This document shows, piece by piece, positions 23,110 through 34,400 of a stretch of DNA of 64,000 nt. Position 1 is the first letter of the stretch. Each line of letters begins with the position of its first letter. The position numbers and the translations under genes were made by a program. The notes below the pieces were generated by a model. The model saw nothing but the letters and a program-made list of their open reading frames with translations, searched no databases and had not been told where the DNA came from. The stretch comes from Achatina immaculata (lineage: Eukaryota; Mollusca; Gastropoda; Stylommatophora; Achatinidae): the NCBI GenBank assembly GCA_009760885.1, contig CM019713.1, positions 12,327,274 to 12,391,273 of the forward strand, written 5' to 3'.

Positions 23110-24120
23110 GCATAAGTTACATTTTTATAGACAATTGGAGAGGAATAGTTATCCGGCTGTTCCAACAGCCCGCTTGGCAATGTACTACTGTACTGCATGG
23201 CCAAGATCTAGCTTTCCCCTCATGACTGCCAACCCAGGTGCTACCCTCCTAAGTAATACCGTGTGCCAGTGATGCAGCATTCTACATTAATCCAGACACA
23301 TGACATCAATATACAATACAAATTACCAAGTCAACAAATTAAATAAACAACAATGTATTATCTTCACTACACATATAGTAGTACATCACAAATGACTTTA
23401 TATCCACAGGACATACAGCATAAAACAATCATAATGGTGACAATGTGTGATATCAGTACAATAGCTTAACTATCATGTGAGCATTAACTAAGACTAGGGG
23501 ACCCGTGGTCCTGGGTTCTCCTGGCCCCACAAGTAAAACAAACTATAAATATAATTATGCCATCGCACATATAACCAACGCAGCCACTACTTCACAGTAC
23601 ACCTATATCTCCACGAATCACTATGTGCCAATGCATTTTTTCATATATCCATGAATCATAATATATCTGTGCCAATGCACGTCTTCATATATCCACGAAT
23701 CATAATATATGTGCTAATGCACTTCTCCATGCAGCTGCTGCTTCCATGGCCCACCTCCATAATCTCCACGAATTCTACAATGTGCTAATGCACTGAAATC
23801 ACACAGCTGTCGCTGCTGTGACACATGTCTCTTTATAACACATAACAGCATATAGAATATCCATAGGAGTGAGGGCACATGATGGAATCAGACATTTGCC
23901 CATTCAATATAACGATAATCACCATGAATCATACGGAATCTTCATATCAGTACGTGAATTACATAAATCCACATCACAGCATACGACACATAGGGCCGAA
24001 ACACTTGTCTGAGGAGGGAGGGGGTACTTCCTGTGATGATCTGAAGGAGTTGAGTTGTTTTCCGCTCTCTGCAGTAGAGAGTTTCCTGCATACACAAGAC
24101 ATGATCACAGTGTGAGGTCG
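23110..24120 (-). mobile_element. Unclassified interspersed repeat
   Basis: Part (23140-23540) is the reverse complement of the right half of the insertion at 1234-2360, diverged. The middle (23610-23800) has a tandem phrase ATATCCACGAATCATAATAT and repeats of GTGCTAATGCAC. No coding frame is supported. Confidence 0.45.
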
Positions 24121-24199
24121 GCTCGGGTTAAGTATTCCTTCACATCATAAGCACAATACGAACAAGAGCTTTAGCTAAACTGATCGGCCAACGCTTTCG

Positions 24200-24202
<3 letters not shown>

Positions 24203-24252
<50 letters not shown>
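24203..24252. repeat. (AT)n microsatellite
   Basis: Pure AT run of about 48 bases. Confidence 0.95.
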
Positions 24253-24535
24253 TTGCACACCCTGATCACGCGAACGATGACGCTCCGCCCAAGGTTGTAC
24301 ACACCCTTGAACCTCGCATGATCGTTCACAAATGGCTGATACAAACGGAGAGTTAAACAGTGTTTAGATTTCTTTGTTAATTCGTACTGTCTATTGTTTT
24401 GTTATTGGGTCTCTTACCTGTCCATAAATTCTTCTCAGGATTCTATTCTAAAATATTTGTTTAAGGTTTGCAATTTTGCTGTAATTCGCCAGTTTTAAAA
24501 TCTTTTCCATAATTTTTTAGATAACTTTGTTTTTA

Positions 24536-24690
24536 TGTATTCGGTGACACTGATATCTAGCACGTGTTTCTAAGTATTCGGTGACACTGATATCTAGTAT
24601 GTGTTTCTGGGTATTCGATGACGCTGGTATATATCATGTGTTCCTTAGGTATTCTGTGTCGCTGACATCTAACATTTGTTTCTAAACCAT
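24536..24690. repeat. 37-bp tandem repeat, four units
   Basis: Units of the type TATTCGGTGACACTGATATC plus TAGCACGTGTTTCTAAG, diverging toward the right end. The rest of 24253-24980 has no recognisable feature apart from an A run at 24917. Confidence 0.8.
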
Positions 24691-24984
24691 CCAGCTGAGA
24701 AATAATAAAAGATGGATAAGCCGAGCACTGCGTAAAACTGGTTCTAGTACATTAGAGATAGGGCTGTATGTTGCAGTTTTACAAAACAAGATAGAATGGA
24801 CGTCGAAAGAAATAAGTTCCATTTGTAAATAACGCGGAAGCAACACTATTTTAGCGGATGTTTACATGTGTGCTGAGTTTCGTCTTTCAACCGCAAGCGA
24901 CCGATGCTATTTTCAAAAAAAAAAAAAAACTGAAAAAATGTTTACACGTCGTTCTATGTATATGGAATATTTAAGTAATTTTGT

Positions 24985-25440
24985 TTTTGTCAGCTGTCTG
25001 TGAAATAAGGTTTGGTCTGCCCTTACTTCTGTTCCCCTGTGGTGTCCATGTTAGTGCTGTTTTTGGTAGTGAGTTGTCAGTCATTCGGAGCACATGTCTC
25101 AACCATCGCCAGTGTCTTTCCTCAATAATTTCTTCTTATTCCATTGCATCATGTTTATTATTATGTATGAGCTGTGACCCTTCACAAATGACGGCAGAGG
25201 AAATAAAACTGTAATTGTTACTCATCTAATCACTACATCTTACATCTTTCCCGTGCCTTTAAACGTCACGTAGGGCTGTCATGGTAGTTGTCCAAGTTTT
25301 CGTGTTTTCGGTGAGCTTTTCAATACCATCGAGAGATTTTATGCCTAATAATTTGGCCTCTCTTAAGAATGTCCTCTTTAGAGTTTCACGTGGCCTACTT
25401 CTTTTTCTTCGACCTGTTGTGTTCCACTTGATAGCTTGTT
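24985..25440 (-). mobile_element. LINE 3'-end fragments
   Basis: Two adjoining minus-strand pieces. 25000-25135 translates to ERHWRWLRHVLRM followed by GNRSKGRPN. 25225-25440 translates to KWNTTGRRKRSRPRETLKR. Both are C-terminal ends of RTE-like LINEs. The second has a relative at 54835-55190 in unit 2. Confidence 0.65.
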
Positions 25441-25474
25441 TTGGGATTCATTGACCGTTTTTCTCTCATCATAC

Positions 25475-25791
25475 CTACTCTATCACTACTGCTACCACTA
25501 CTTCTACCACTGCTTCTACTGCTAATAATACTTCTGCTGCCACTACTATTGCTACTACCACAACCACTGCTATTACTGTCGCTGGTGTTATGACTAATAC
25601 TACTACCACTGTTATTACTACCACTGCTGCCACTACTATTGCTACTGCTACCAAAACTGCTGTTACTACTACTACTACCGATAGTGCTGCTACGACCACT
25701 ACTTCTACTACTACATTACTACTGCTGCTGCAACTGCTATTTCTGTCACCACCGATGTGGTTGATACTACCACTGCTGCTGGCACTACCAT

Positions 25792-25837
<46 letters not shown>

Positions 25838-25865
25838 GCTACTACTACTACTATTGATTTTATCG
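25475..25865. repeat. (TAC)n-rich microsatellite
   Basis: Compound trinucleotide tract of ACT/GCT/TAC. Frames through it read as Ser, Thr, Leu or Val runs in all phases and are artefacts. Its sister tract in unit 2 is 51555-51900, and both are followed by a conserved AAAGAGTGACGCAACTCTC segment. Confidence 0.9.
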
Positions 25866-26329
25866 AAAATGAAAGAGTGACGCAACTCTCTTTTAATGAT
25901 TACCCCCACAGTCATCTCTCATGCGCTGAGATTTGCTCTGGTATTTTACCTGCCTACAAAACGTCCTTATTTCGTTTATTGCGTGATGTGCTTGCATTGA
26001 GACTTTTTGATGGGTGACTGTTTCTGTAGGCTCTCTGCACTGAGCTCATTGACTGTGTTGTCTACATCTGTCTTGACATCTTTCTCTTGTTGACAGCTGC
26101 TAGGTTTGTCTCACTGAACACATATACTCAGATGTTCTACTTTCAGATACTATGTTCTTACTGCTTTAAATATGATTGTGATAAGTATCCAATCTCGACT
26201 TATGTTTTGTGGTATCTCTGTTTCTAAGTTTTAATATTCATTCGTTCTTTATTTGTTGCTAAAACCTTTCCTTCTCTTTCTGTTGGTTTTAGTCCGTCTA
26301 TATTAATCACCGGATCTGATTTCTGTCTT

Positions 26330-26696
26330 GTTCCCTTCCTCATATATCACTCGGTGTTGAGGGGCCGTATAGACGTCTGGAAAGGGCTCATCAGTGTGCT
26401 TCATATAATTGGATATTTAAGGGCTCTATAATTTCCTCCCTCCATCTTTTGTGTGGGTGGACTCTTCTTCTTTTTAGTACAGATCTTAGTGTCAAATGTT
26501 TTCTTAGCATACTCTCCTGCGGTAACCTTGTGACAAGGCCAAACCATTTGACTTGCTGTTTCTGGATTCAGTGTAATACCTGCGTTACTTCAACTTTTTT
26601 CATTATGGTGTCATTTCTTATTTGGTCTCTTCTTATTATATCTAGTATTCTCCTTAAATATATCAGTTCTGTGCTGATGTTTTTCCTTTTATTTTT
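26330..26696 (-). mobile_element. RTE-like LINE 3'-end fragment
   Basis: Minus-strand translation shows RRDQIRNDTIMKKVEVTQVL and then VKWFGLVTRLP. The same C-terminal region is present at 44535-44850 and 52455-52790, and more weakly at 11710-12060. It belongs to the shared unit block and is interrupted on its right by the modular retroposon. Confidence 0.75.
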
Positions 26697-28032
26697 GACT
26701 GTTTATGTCTTCTTCTTCTTCTTCTTCTTCGTTCACTTCTACCACCAAAAACCGCACTGTGAACCTACTGAATTCACGCATGTGGTCCTCGTTAGGTCCC
26801 GTGGTCCTCTGTGTGGTCCAAAATAGACCACACGAGTTCCACGAAAGGACCACAAGGGGTTCAGAGTATCACAGTGCTTTAGCCTGTATTCTTGGTGGGT
26901 CTCGGAAGCGGGATTGCGTGACACCGTGGTTTTCATTGCACCAGTTTGGTCTAGGGTTGGACTTTCTCACCGGAAGACCTCAACGTGTTTGGAATATCAG
27001 TGCATCCCCGCTGGGTGAGAGGCGGTAGCCCACCCAGGCCAGAATTGGACTTTCTCATCTGAAAACCTCGACGTGTTTTGAGATACCCGTGTATCACCGC
27101 CGGGTGAGAGGTGGTTGCCCATCCAGTCCAGGGTTGGACTTTCTCACCGGAAAACCTCAGCGTGATTAGGATACGCAGACATCCCCGCCGGGTGAGAGGT
27201 GGTTGCCTATCTAGACTTCCCAGGTCCAGTGTCTCCGACTTCAGCATTTTGCGGTCGTGGCCGCTACCCTTCCTAGTTGTGACCAGGATGGAGCTTTTGT
27301 CCAGGAGGACGAATCCTCGCCACTAGTGACTTCTACCCCTGGGTTGAGCCGGTTTAGGCATTTCCCAGTATGGGCATGTTTGGGACGGGACCGACCTCTA
27401 GGGCAGAGGTACTGTGACATTCATAGCCTTCAAGATTCACCCCTGGTATGAGCCGGTTTAGGCAAAATTCACCAGTATGGGTGTTTATCAGGCGTTACCG
27501 ACCTCTAGAGCGGAGGTGGCATGACATGTCTAGCCATCGAGTTCCACCCCTGGTGTGTGCCGGTTTAGCCATATTTCAACAGTGTAGGTGTATTTCGGAC
27601 GTAGGCGGCCTCTAGAGCAGAGGTGCTGTGGTATAGCTCTCGTAGCGATACTACTGGACATACTAGGTTAAACTTCACTTTCCACCACCTTTTCCCATCG
27701 GCGCCGCACAGCAACCTTTATTTCCGCATTTACTTCCTTAACCGGGAGGAGCTTCACTCCACGCGCGGCATTTGAAAAGTCAAGCCAGCAGTGACTTAAC
27801 CTCTGGGACAAGCCGGTTCATGCATTTCACCCGATATGACTGCACTCAGGACGTGGCCGACCTCCAGACCAGAGGTGCCGTGATTTGACTGTTTGCTTCA
27901 CTTTATTCTTTCAACCACCTTTTCCGCAGTGATGCTGCGCGGCAACCTCATTTACAAATTTCTTCATTGGCCGGGAAGAGCACCGCTCCACGCACGGCAG
28001 CTGAAGATCTCGCCAACAGCGACTGTTTATGT
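26697..28032 (-). mobile_element. Modular retroposon, complete copy 1 with target duplication
   Basis: The body is 26709-28020, flanked by a perfect 12-base duplication GACTGTTTATGT (26697-26708 and 28021-28032). Unit 2 (52790-52830) shows a related, unfilled site. On the minus strand it starts GCTGTTGGCGAGATCTTC and ends in a GAA-repeat tail, so it moved by retroposition. Module order from the plus-strand left: unique 3' part with GGACCACA phrases (26730-26955); three M modules of about 88 bases (TTGGACTTTCTCACCGG to CGGGTGAGAGG; 26957-27222); a unique joint; three N modules of about 105 bases (CCGGTTTAGGCA, then CCTCTAGAGCAGAGG; 27328-27640); one H module; one N; one H. No open frame is shared by all copies. 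Confidence 0.8.
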
Positions 28033-28385
28033 TAATTTGCTGTAGATGTGGTTTTTAAATTTTCGACTTCTAAATAGTAATCAGTCCTGCGCACACTGTT
28101 CCTCTATAGCTTCTGACTTTTTCGTTTACTCATTGCATCCCACTTGGTGAATCTTTGGATTGATATCCTACTAAATGAAACAAGTATATGATCTATTTGA
28201 TTATAAGGTTCCTTGTCACAAGACTGTTCTATATGAATTGCTACGTGGAATCACTGTCCAGAAAAAAACTTTCAATGTGGAATTTATTGCTCATCATGAA
28301 TGAAATATTTATATACGATTTATATACAATTATTGTATCATGGCTGGCCGTATTTACCTTCGCAGGTTTCTCTGATACCCATTCT
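28033..28385. repeat. Shared unit block
   Basis: Collinear with 44885-45300 and 52815-53210. Its last 30 bases resemble a SINE tail on the minus strand (CGCAGGTTTCTCTGATACCC). No gene. Confidence 0.6.
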
Positions 28386-28630
28386 GGGCTTGATGATATT
28401 AGTAATAAGATCTTACGTTATGCTGCACCTGTCATTTCACATACACTAACATATATTTACAATCAGTGCATTGCAAAATGTTATTTCCCTGAGGCTTTTA
28501 AAACTGGTAAGATATATCCTCGCTTTAAATCTGGCTCATCCAACAAACTTACCAACTACAGACCAGTATCCATGTTATCTCATTATCAAAACCACTCGAA
28601 AAACACATACACAAAATAACTCTACGACAC

Positions 28631-28885
28631 ATGCAAGAGAACACTTTACTCATAGATAGTCAATCAGGCTTTAGACCGAATCATTCCTGCCACACAGCTC
28701 TTATCAAAATGACAGAAAACTGGTTAGTAAACATAAATGACGACAGAGTATGTGATGCCATCTTTATCGACTTTAAAAAGGCATTTGATATGACTGATCA
28801 CGATATTCTTGTAAGAAAAATAAAGACTTATAAATTGTACCCTAACCTAATAAAATTAATTGCATCATTTCTTTCAGACAGATAA
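28631..28885 (+). pseudogene. CR1/Jockey-like LINE reverse transcriptase, motif A region
   Basis: 84 codons with a SQSGFRPNHSCHTAL segment followed by motif A (FIDFKKAFD, residues about 45-53) and the motif that follows it. It is cut off by a stop at 28883; downstream coding continues in other frames. Without motifs B and C in frame it cannot be active. Confidence 0.75.
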
Positions 28886-29447
28886 CAAGTAGTATTCTTC
28901 AACAATTCTGCTACATTTGCACTGGTATTCCGCAAAGGGTCTAGGCCCGTTACTCGTTGCTATCTATATCATTGATCTTCCACTTCATCTTAAACACTCT
29001 TCTTGTGAACTTTTTTTGCCGATGATTGCACAGTCTACACCAGTGACTACGATTGTGTTAATCTAGAATCAACTCTTCAGGTCGAGTTATACAATTTAAT
29101 TAGACGGAGCAAAAATAATGGCATGATTATAAACACCGATAAAACAAAATCAATGCTCATAACAACAAGACAGAAACTACAAAACGAAAAAAACAACAAC
29201 ACATCGGCTCTGTACAGAAACATCACAGATAGAAAACGTTAGCGAGCACATAACACTAGGTCTTATTATTGACCAACATCTGACCTGGAACTCTCATGTG
29301 CAATGTCTAACAAAACTCATCGCACAAAAAGTATACCAGTTAGCTAAAATTAAGCGCTTCATCGATCAAGACACAAGGTAGACATGCTACATATCTCATA
29401 TACAAACACATTTAGACTATTGCTCAACAATTTGGGATGGTTGCTCA

Positions 29448-29849
29448 GTGTCAAATACAAAGAGGCTTTGCTCACTCCAAAAGCGAGTAGTAAAGCTTAT
29501 TAGTGACAACGATCAAGCACAAACAACTTACCAGCACAAACATATCAAATTACTGCCTCTTAAGAACAGGTTCCTCTTCAACAAAGCCAAGTTAGTACAT
29601 CAAATTTTTTCACGGCATGCCCCGCCTTATCTACGGAACCTGTTTAAACTTAGCCCAAAGTGTAGCCAACGCTTGAACAACATATGTCTTCTAAAACCTA
29701 GACTTGATCTTTACAAGAAAAGCTTTAATTATTCTGCTGCTCATCTTTGGAATACCCTCCCATCCTGTATAAAAAATATAAATTATACTCCTTCCTACAA
29801 TTACAAGCTTTCCCAATATCTATTTGATGTCGACTACATGCCTCCATGA
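29448..29849 (+). pseudogene. CR1/Jockey-like LINE C-terminal domain
   Basis: 133 codons covering the C-terminal region, including LQKRVVKLISDN, YQHKHIKLLPL and HLWNTLPSCI, typical of the domain after the reverse transcriptase in this group. Homologous codons on the minus strand near 32390-32560 are a separate truncated copy. Confidence 0.75.
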
Positions 29850-30187
29850 ATTATAAAACTTAAAAGTTCTCTTAAATTGCTCTTACAGACACCGAATATA
29901 ACTAATTGTTTTCTGAGTAGTCTTGAAAATTTTGTTTAGTAGATAGTCATTTATAATGTATGTAGTTACTTCTCTACTGAGTGAATGTTTAAGAGTGAAA
30001 CGTAAATGTAATATATTATTTTATGTCTCTCAGCTTCAATGTTAGTTATGTTTGTTACATGAACAGCACAATTGTAGAATGTCTGGAATAGAGTGAAAGA
30101 TGTATGATAAGGGGCAGAATGTCAGACGGGCCTGCGTGCCCAATTCTTAACCCTTTTGAAATAAAGATCAATCAATCAATTCTTAGA

Positions 30188-30330
30188 GGTTTGGTGTACC
30201 CAGGTGTCTTTTTGATGTGGTTATACCAGAAAAATATCCGCACTGTTGGCACTTGAACCCTGTACCATTGTATTAGTAGACCGAGCGGTTAACCACTCAG
30301 CCAACCAGGCCGCCCGTTCACTACCCAGAG
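30188..30330 (-). mobile_element. tRNA-derived SINE, head and part of body
   Basis: Minus strand reads GGCTGAGTGGTTAACCGC (box A) and GGTTCAAGTGCC (box B) about 40 bases later, followed by the TTTTTCTGGTAT body. The same SINE, longer, is at 55282-55560 in the matching place of unit 3. Confidence 0.75.
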
Positions 30331-30625
30331 ATCAGGGAAATTTATTGCTTTAGAATTCACCAGAAAACAAATCTCTGCCACTTCTTGTGAGATTTCAAAC
30401 AGCATCTCCAAAACCCAAGGTGATAGTCTAAACCTGGAACCATCCAGTCCCTTACAGTACATCGATCGAAGCAACACTTTTTTTTATTCACAGATTACTC
30501 GTAGAAACTTAAACAATAACACGAATACCATAAAATTATTATATTTTATTTACTATTGAATATGACAAGGAATAGTAAATAATAAAAAGCACACTAAGTT
30601 TAGTTTATTTGTGTCAGAAATGTAC
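30330..30625. repeat. Start of duplicated unit 2
   Basis: Collinear with 55565-55850 in unit 3 (AGGGAAATTTATTGCTTTAG and beyond). No gene. Confidence 0.75.
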
Positions 30626-30627
30626 AT

Positions 30628-30725
30628 AATGTAAAATGTAGAAGTAAAATGTAGATGTAAAACGTAGAAATAATATGTAGAAGTAATATGTAGAAGTAAA
30701 ATGTAGAAGTAAAATATATAAGGAA
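30628..30725. repeat. 13-bp minisatellite, about 7-8 units
   Basis: Units of GTAGAAGTAAAAT and variants. The matching array in unit 3 (55855-56630) has about 60 units. Confidence 0.85.
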
Positions 30726-31450
30726 AATATACTGAACCTCAGCTACAATGCATTACAGTCATTATATAAACTATGATAATTCCTATCTCATGTGGTCTCC
30801 AATTGAGGGACTACCTTTTGCATACTCTATTTCTTTGATGTTTCTGCCAAGTGATGTGATACAAACCACGGAAACCGAAAATAGTTCAAATATTAACAAG
30901 CGAAGTCAGAAGAAGCTGGTCAGAGAAAAATCACTTCACTGACAACTGTGAATCATCTTTGCCAAGAATGGAGGAACTAGGGGGTGAAACCTGATTGGCC
31001 GGAACATGAACGAATAATTCCCAGGTCCAGAGAGATGGTCGGTCAACGCAGGACAGATGCTGCTAGTAACTGTACTCAGATGGTGATACTGGGAGAGATT
31101 GAACAACTATGACGAGAACGCAAAATTTATATGTCCTTTCCAACTATCCAAATTTCTAATTATTTAAATTTCTAACTATCTTACTCTCTGACCATCTAAC
31201 TATTCAAGTTCTTCTCCTGTAACTGTACTTTTTAACTACTAACTTAACTTTCCAAGTAACTTTCTAATTGTCTTACTTTCTAACAAAATATCTAACTTTA
31301 CAAGTAACCTTCTAAGTGTCTTACTGTCTAGCTAATTATTGTGTCTAACTTTCCAATTAACTTTTCAATTATCTTACTAATTATCTAACTGTAGCTTTAC
31401 ATTCAGTTACAGCAAATCTCGTAACATTGTTACTTTCTGCTGCCTGCACG

Positions 31451-34400
31451 CTACTTCACGAGTAAGTCACGTGAGATGAGACTGAGGACACAGGCTAGTA
31501 TGAGGAAGGTGATGTTCTGAATGATGTTCTGAGCTCCCGTACTGCAGGCCAGTGCCTTCATTTCTTCATATTTCGACTTGCATGACTGTCTGTGTTTCAG
31601 AGGGAAAAAACATACATTAGTGAAATGGATGCTAATGTTTGAGTAAATATATAAAAGATTATAAATAAGATGTAACAATCTTTTGTTTATATATATATAT
31701 AAATTTATTTCTAATACGAGAGAAGACATTGACGAATTAACACTGAAAAAAATCACTGAAAATTATGATCGATATGCCTTACATAATCTGGCTTTATTAA
31801 AGTAAATTACCTGTATACTGAAAATCGTACTTAGAGGTAACTTACACGGAAACAGAGAAACAAACAGAGAGAGGCAGGTAGAGAGAGAGAGAGAGAGAGA
31901 GAGAAAAAAAAAGAGAGAAGGAACGAACGAACATACTTTAATTTCAAAGGGTTTAGAATTGGGCACGCAGGCCCTCTAAAATTCTGCCTTTCATCATACA
32001 ACTTTCACTCAGTCAGTCTTTCAGCATTTGTTAATGAACATAATAATCATGAAGACAGAATAAACTGATTACATAAATAAATAATAAACTTATCTCATGT
32101 CCATACACTCTACACTCTGATGTATGCAACAACATGAAATAAACTTGCATTCTTATATTCACTCAAAACTAACAAATTTATAGAAAAGTAGTTTTAACAA
32201 ATTAAAACAGTCAAGCCATACTTTAAACTACTTTATACTATGCTTAGGGAGTCATATACTTGCAGTCCATTTCAAGCAGATGTCGACAAAGTTTAAAGTT
32301 ATAAGAAAGAATATTACTTATAAGATTTACATGAATTGGTAGAGCATTCCAATGGTGGGCAGCTGAGAAAGAGAAGCTTTTTTTTAAATATGCCAAGCCT
32401 TGGTTTTGGGAGAATACAATTGCTTAAGCGTTGACTGTATTTTGGGTTGGATTTGAATAACCACTACATATAGGGTGGAGCATTGTGCGATAGAATGAAT
32501 TTTATGAATTAATTTGGCCTTTTTGAAATTAAATCTCTCCTCGAGGGGTAGAATATCAAGATATTTGACAGAGAGAGAGAGAGAGACAATGAGAGGCAGA
32601 TAGTGAGAGAGAGAGAGAGACTGACACATGGAGACAGTGAGCAGAGGAAACAGAAAGAAATAGATAGATACAGAGACACAGAAAGGCAGCGAGAGGAAGA
32701 GAGAGAGAGGGAGAAATATAGAAGAGAGAAACGAGGCAGGGAGTAAGACAGAGAGAGATAATAATAGACAAGGAGAGAAAAGGAGGAAGGAAAGAGAACG
32801 AGAGATAGAGATAGAGAAGGATAGATTCTGGGAAATATACAATTGCCTGATATGAATATCTCTGACTATAATGTCAACACGAAAACAAACGTTCTCTTCT
32901 CTTACTTGACACTGACACCGAATGACAGACAAGCATCAGCCTCCTTGATTCCGTTGCAGAACTCATTAAGTGAGATGAGAGAGACTAACCGTCCAAAACA
33001 GTTGGAAAAGACCCTCTGACATTCATAGCTCAACTGACTTGAAGTATTCATAAATTCACCGAATTTCTTCCTTTGTTCTACACTCATGCAGGCTGTGTCA
33101 AGTGCTTGCTGGTACTCTGTGTCAGTACATATAGCTATGCTGTCACTAGGGAAATATAATTACTTTAGTTAACATTATTAATGAATTGAAACAATAAAAA
33201 CCATAGATTCATATTTGTGTCATAAAAGTTTCATAGTTTAATCATATTTATAAACAATTTATGTTTTAGATGATGTCGTGAAAAATAAATCTGATTGGAA
33301 AGTTGTAAAGAAGCAACAGAATTAAATTCAAATTAAATTTTCATAAACTGATTCTAGACTTTCAAAGTTCTAACTTGTTGGAATGTCTCTATGAAGGGGA
33401 GTGATGAACTGATTTCTGTACAGAATGTATAAAATCGGAAAAAAGTAGGAGCAGCTTTATTACTTAACGATTCCCAACGATTCCCACCCCAAGCTATTTC
33501 TCTTCACATTAAGGACAGCTGTTTAGGCACACCCACTTTCTATCTTCTTCCTAAAATCCACAAACCAGGTAACCCTGGACGCCCCATTGTATCAGCGTGT
33601 TCATGCCCCACTGAGCACATTTCTGATTTTTTAGATAGCATTTTCCAGCCTCTTGTACACAAACTACCCTCCTTTTTGAAAGACACCAACCACGCATTAA
33701 CAACTTTTGATACAATCACACTCTCTCAACACCACACCTATCACATCTTTCTCCTTGATGTCTGCTCTCTATACACTTCTATCCCCCATGAGGATGGACT
33801 CTTAGCACTCCGCCATTTTCTCGACAAAGACCCTCACCCCACAACTAACACTGACACTATAATCAGACTTACAGAGCTAGTACTAAACCAAAATTCTTTC
33901 GAATTCAACGGCGAATACTTCGAGCAAATCAGTGGTGTTGCTATGGGAACGAAAATGGGTCCCAGTTATTCATGTCTATTTACGGTCTTTCTGGAAGTCA
34001 AATTATGGGAAAACTACACTGGCAGATTTCCAGAATTCTATAAAAGGTACATCGATGATGGCATTGGAATTACAAGTATGCCACATGAAGACTCAATAAG
34101 AACATAAAATTCACTTATGAAATCTCTGACACGTCTGTTAATTTTTTAGACAGTAAAATTTCTATTGGCACAAACAGGCTTGTCACCTCTGTATTTTACA
34201 AGCCCACCGATAGCCACACCTATTTGCTTTACACCTCTTCCCATCCTGAGGCCTGTAAGAACTCCATCCCATATTCCCAACTCCTCCGTCTTCGCCGCAT
34301 ATGTCAGGATAATTTGGACTTTTTAGATCAGTCCAACAAGTTGTTAGAATTTTTCCGTCATCGCCACTACCCAGAAAAGGTAATTCGTAAAGACTTCAAC

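Larger units (their letters stand above)
28386..30182 (+). mobile_element. CR1/Jockey-like LINE, 5'-truncated and broken
   Basis: In order on the plus strand: LTNYRPVSML (28555), reverse transcriptase motif A as IFIDFKKAFDMTDHDIL (28766), motif C as FADDCTVY (about 29013) and a C-terminal domain frame at 29448-29849. Several frameshifts and stops separate them. The 3' end is AATAAAGATCAATCAATCAA, a short ATCA-repeat tail. A shorter minus-strand copy of the same 3' end lies in intron 2 of gene copy B. Confidence 0.8.

Noticed and set aside
25475..25915. Long frames of poly-Ser, poly-Thr, poly-Leu or poly-Val in the trinucleotide tracts (also 48732-49037, 51498-52049)
   Set aside because: All frames on both strands stay open because of the repeat itself; no splice or start context and no conservation outside the tract.
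26951..27247. Minus-strand frame beginning MLKSETLD, recurring in four retroposon copies
   Set aside because: It recurs because the DNA repeats; lengths and endings differ, module numbers break the frame, and no domain is recognisable.
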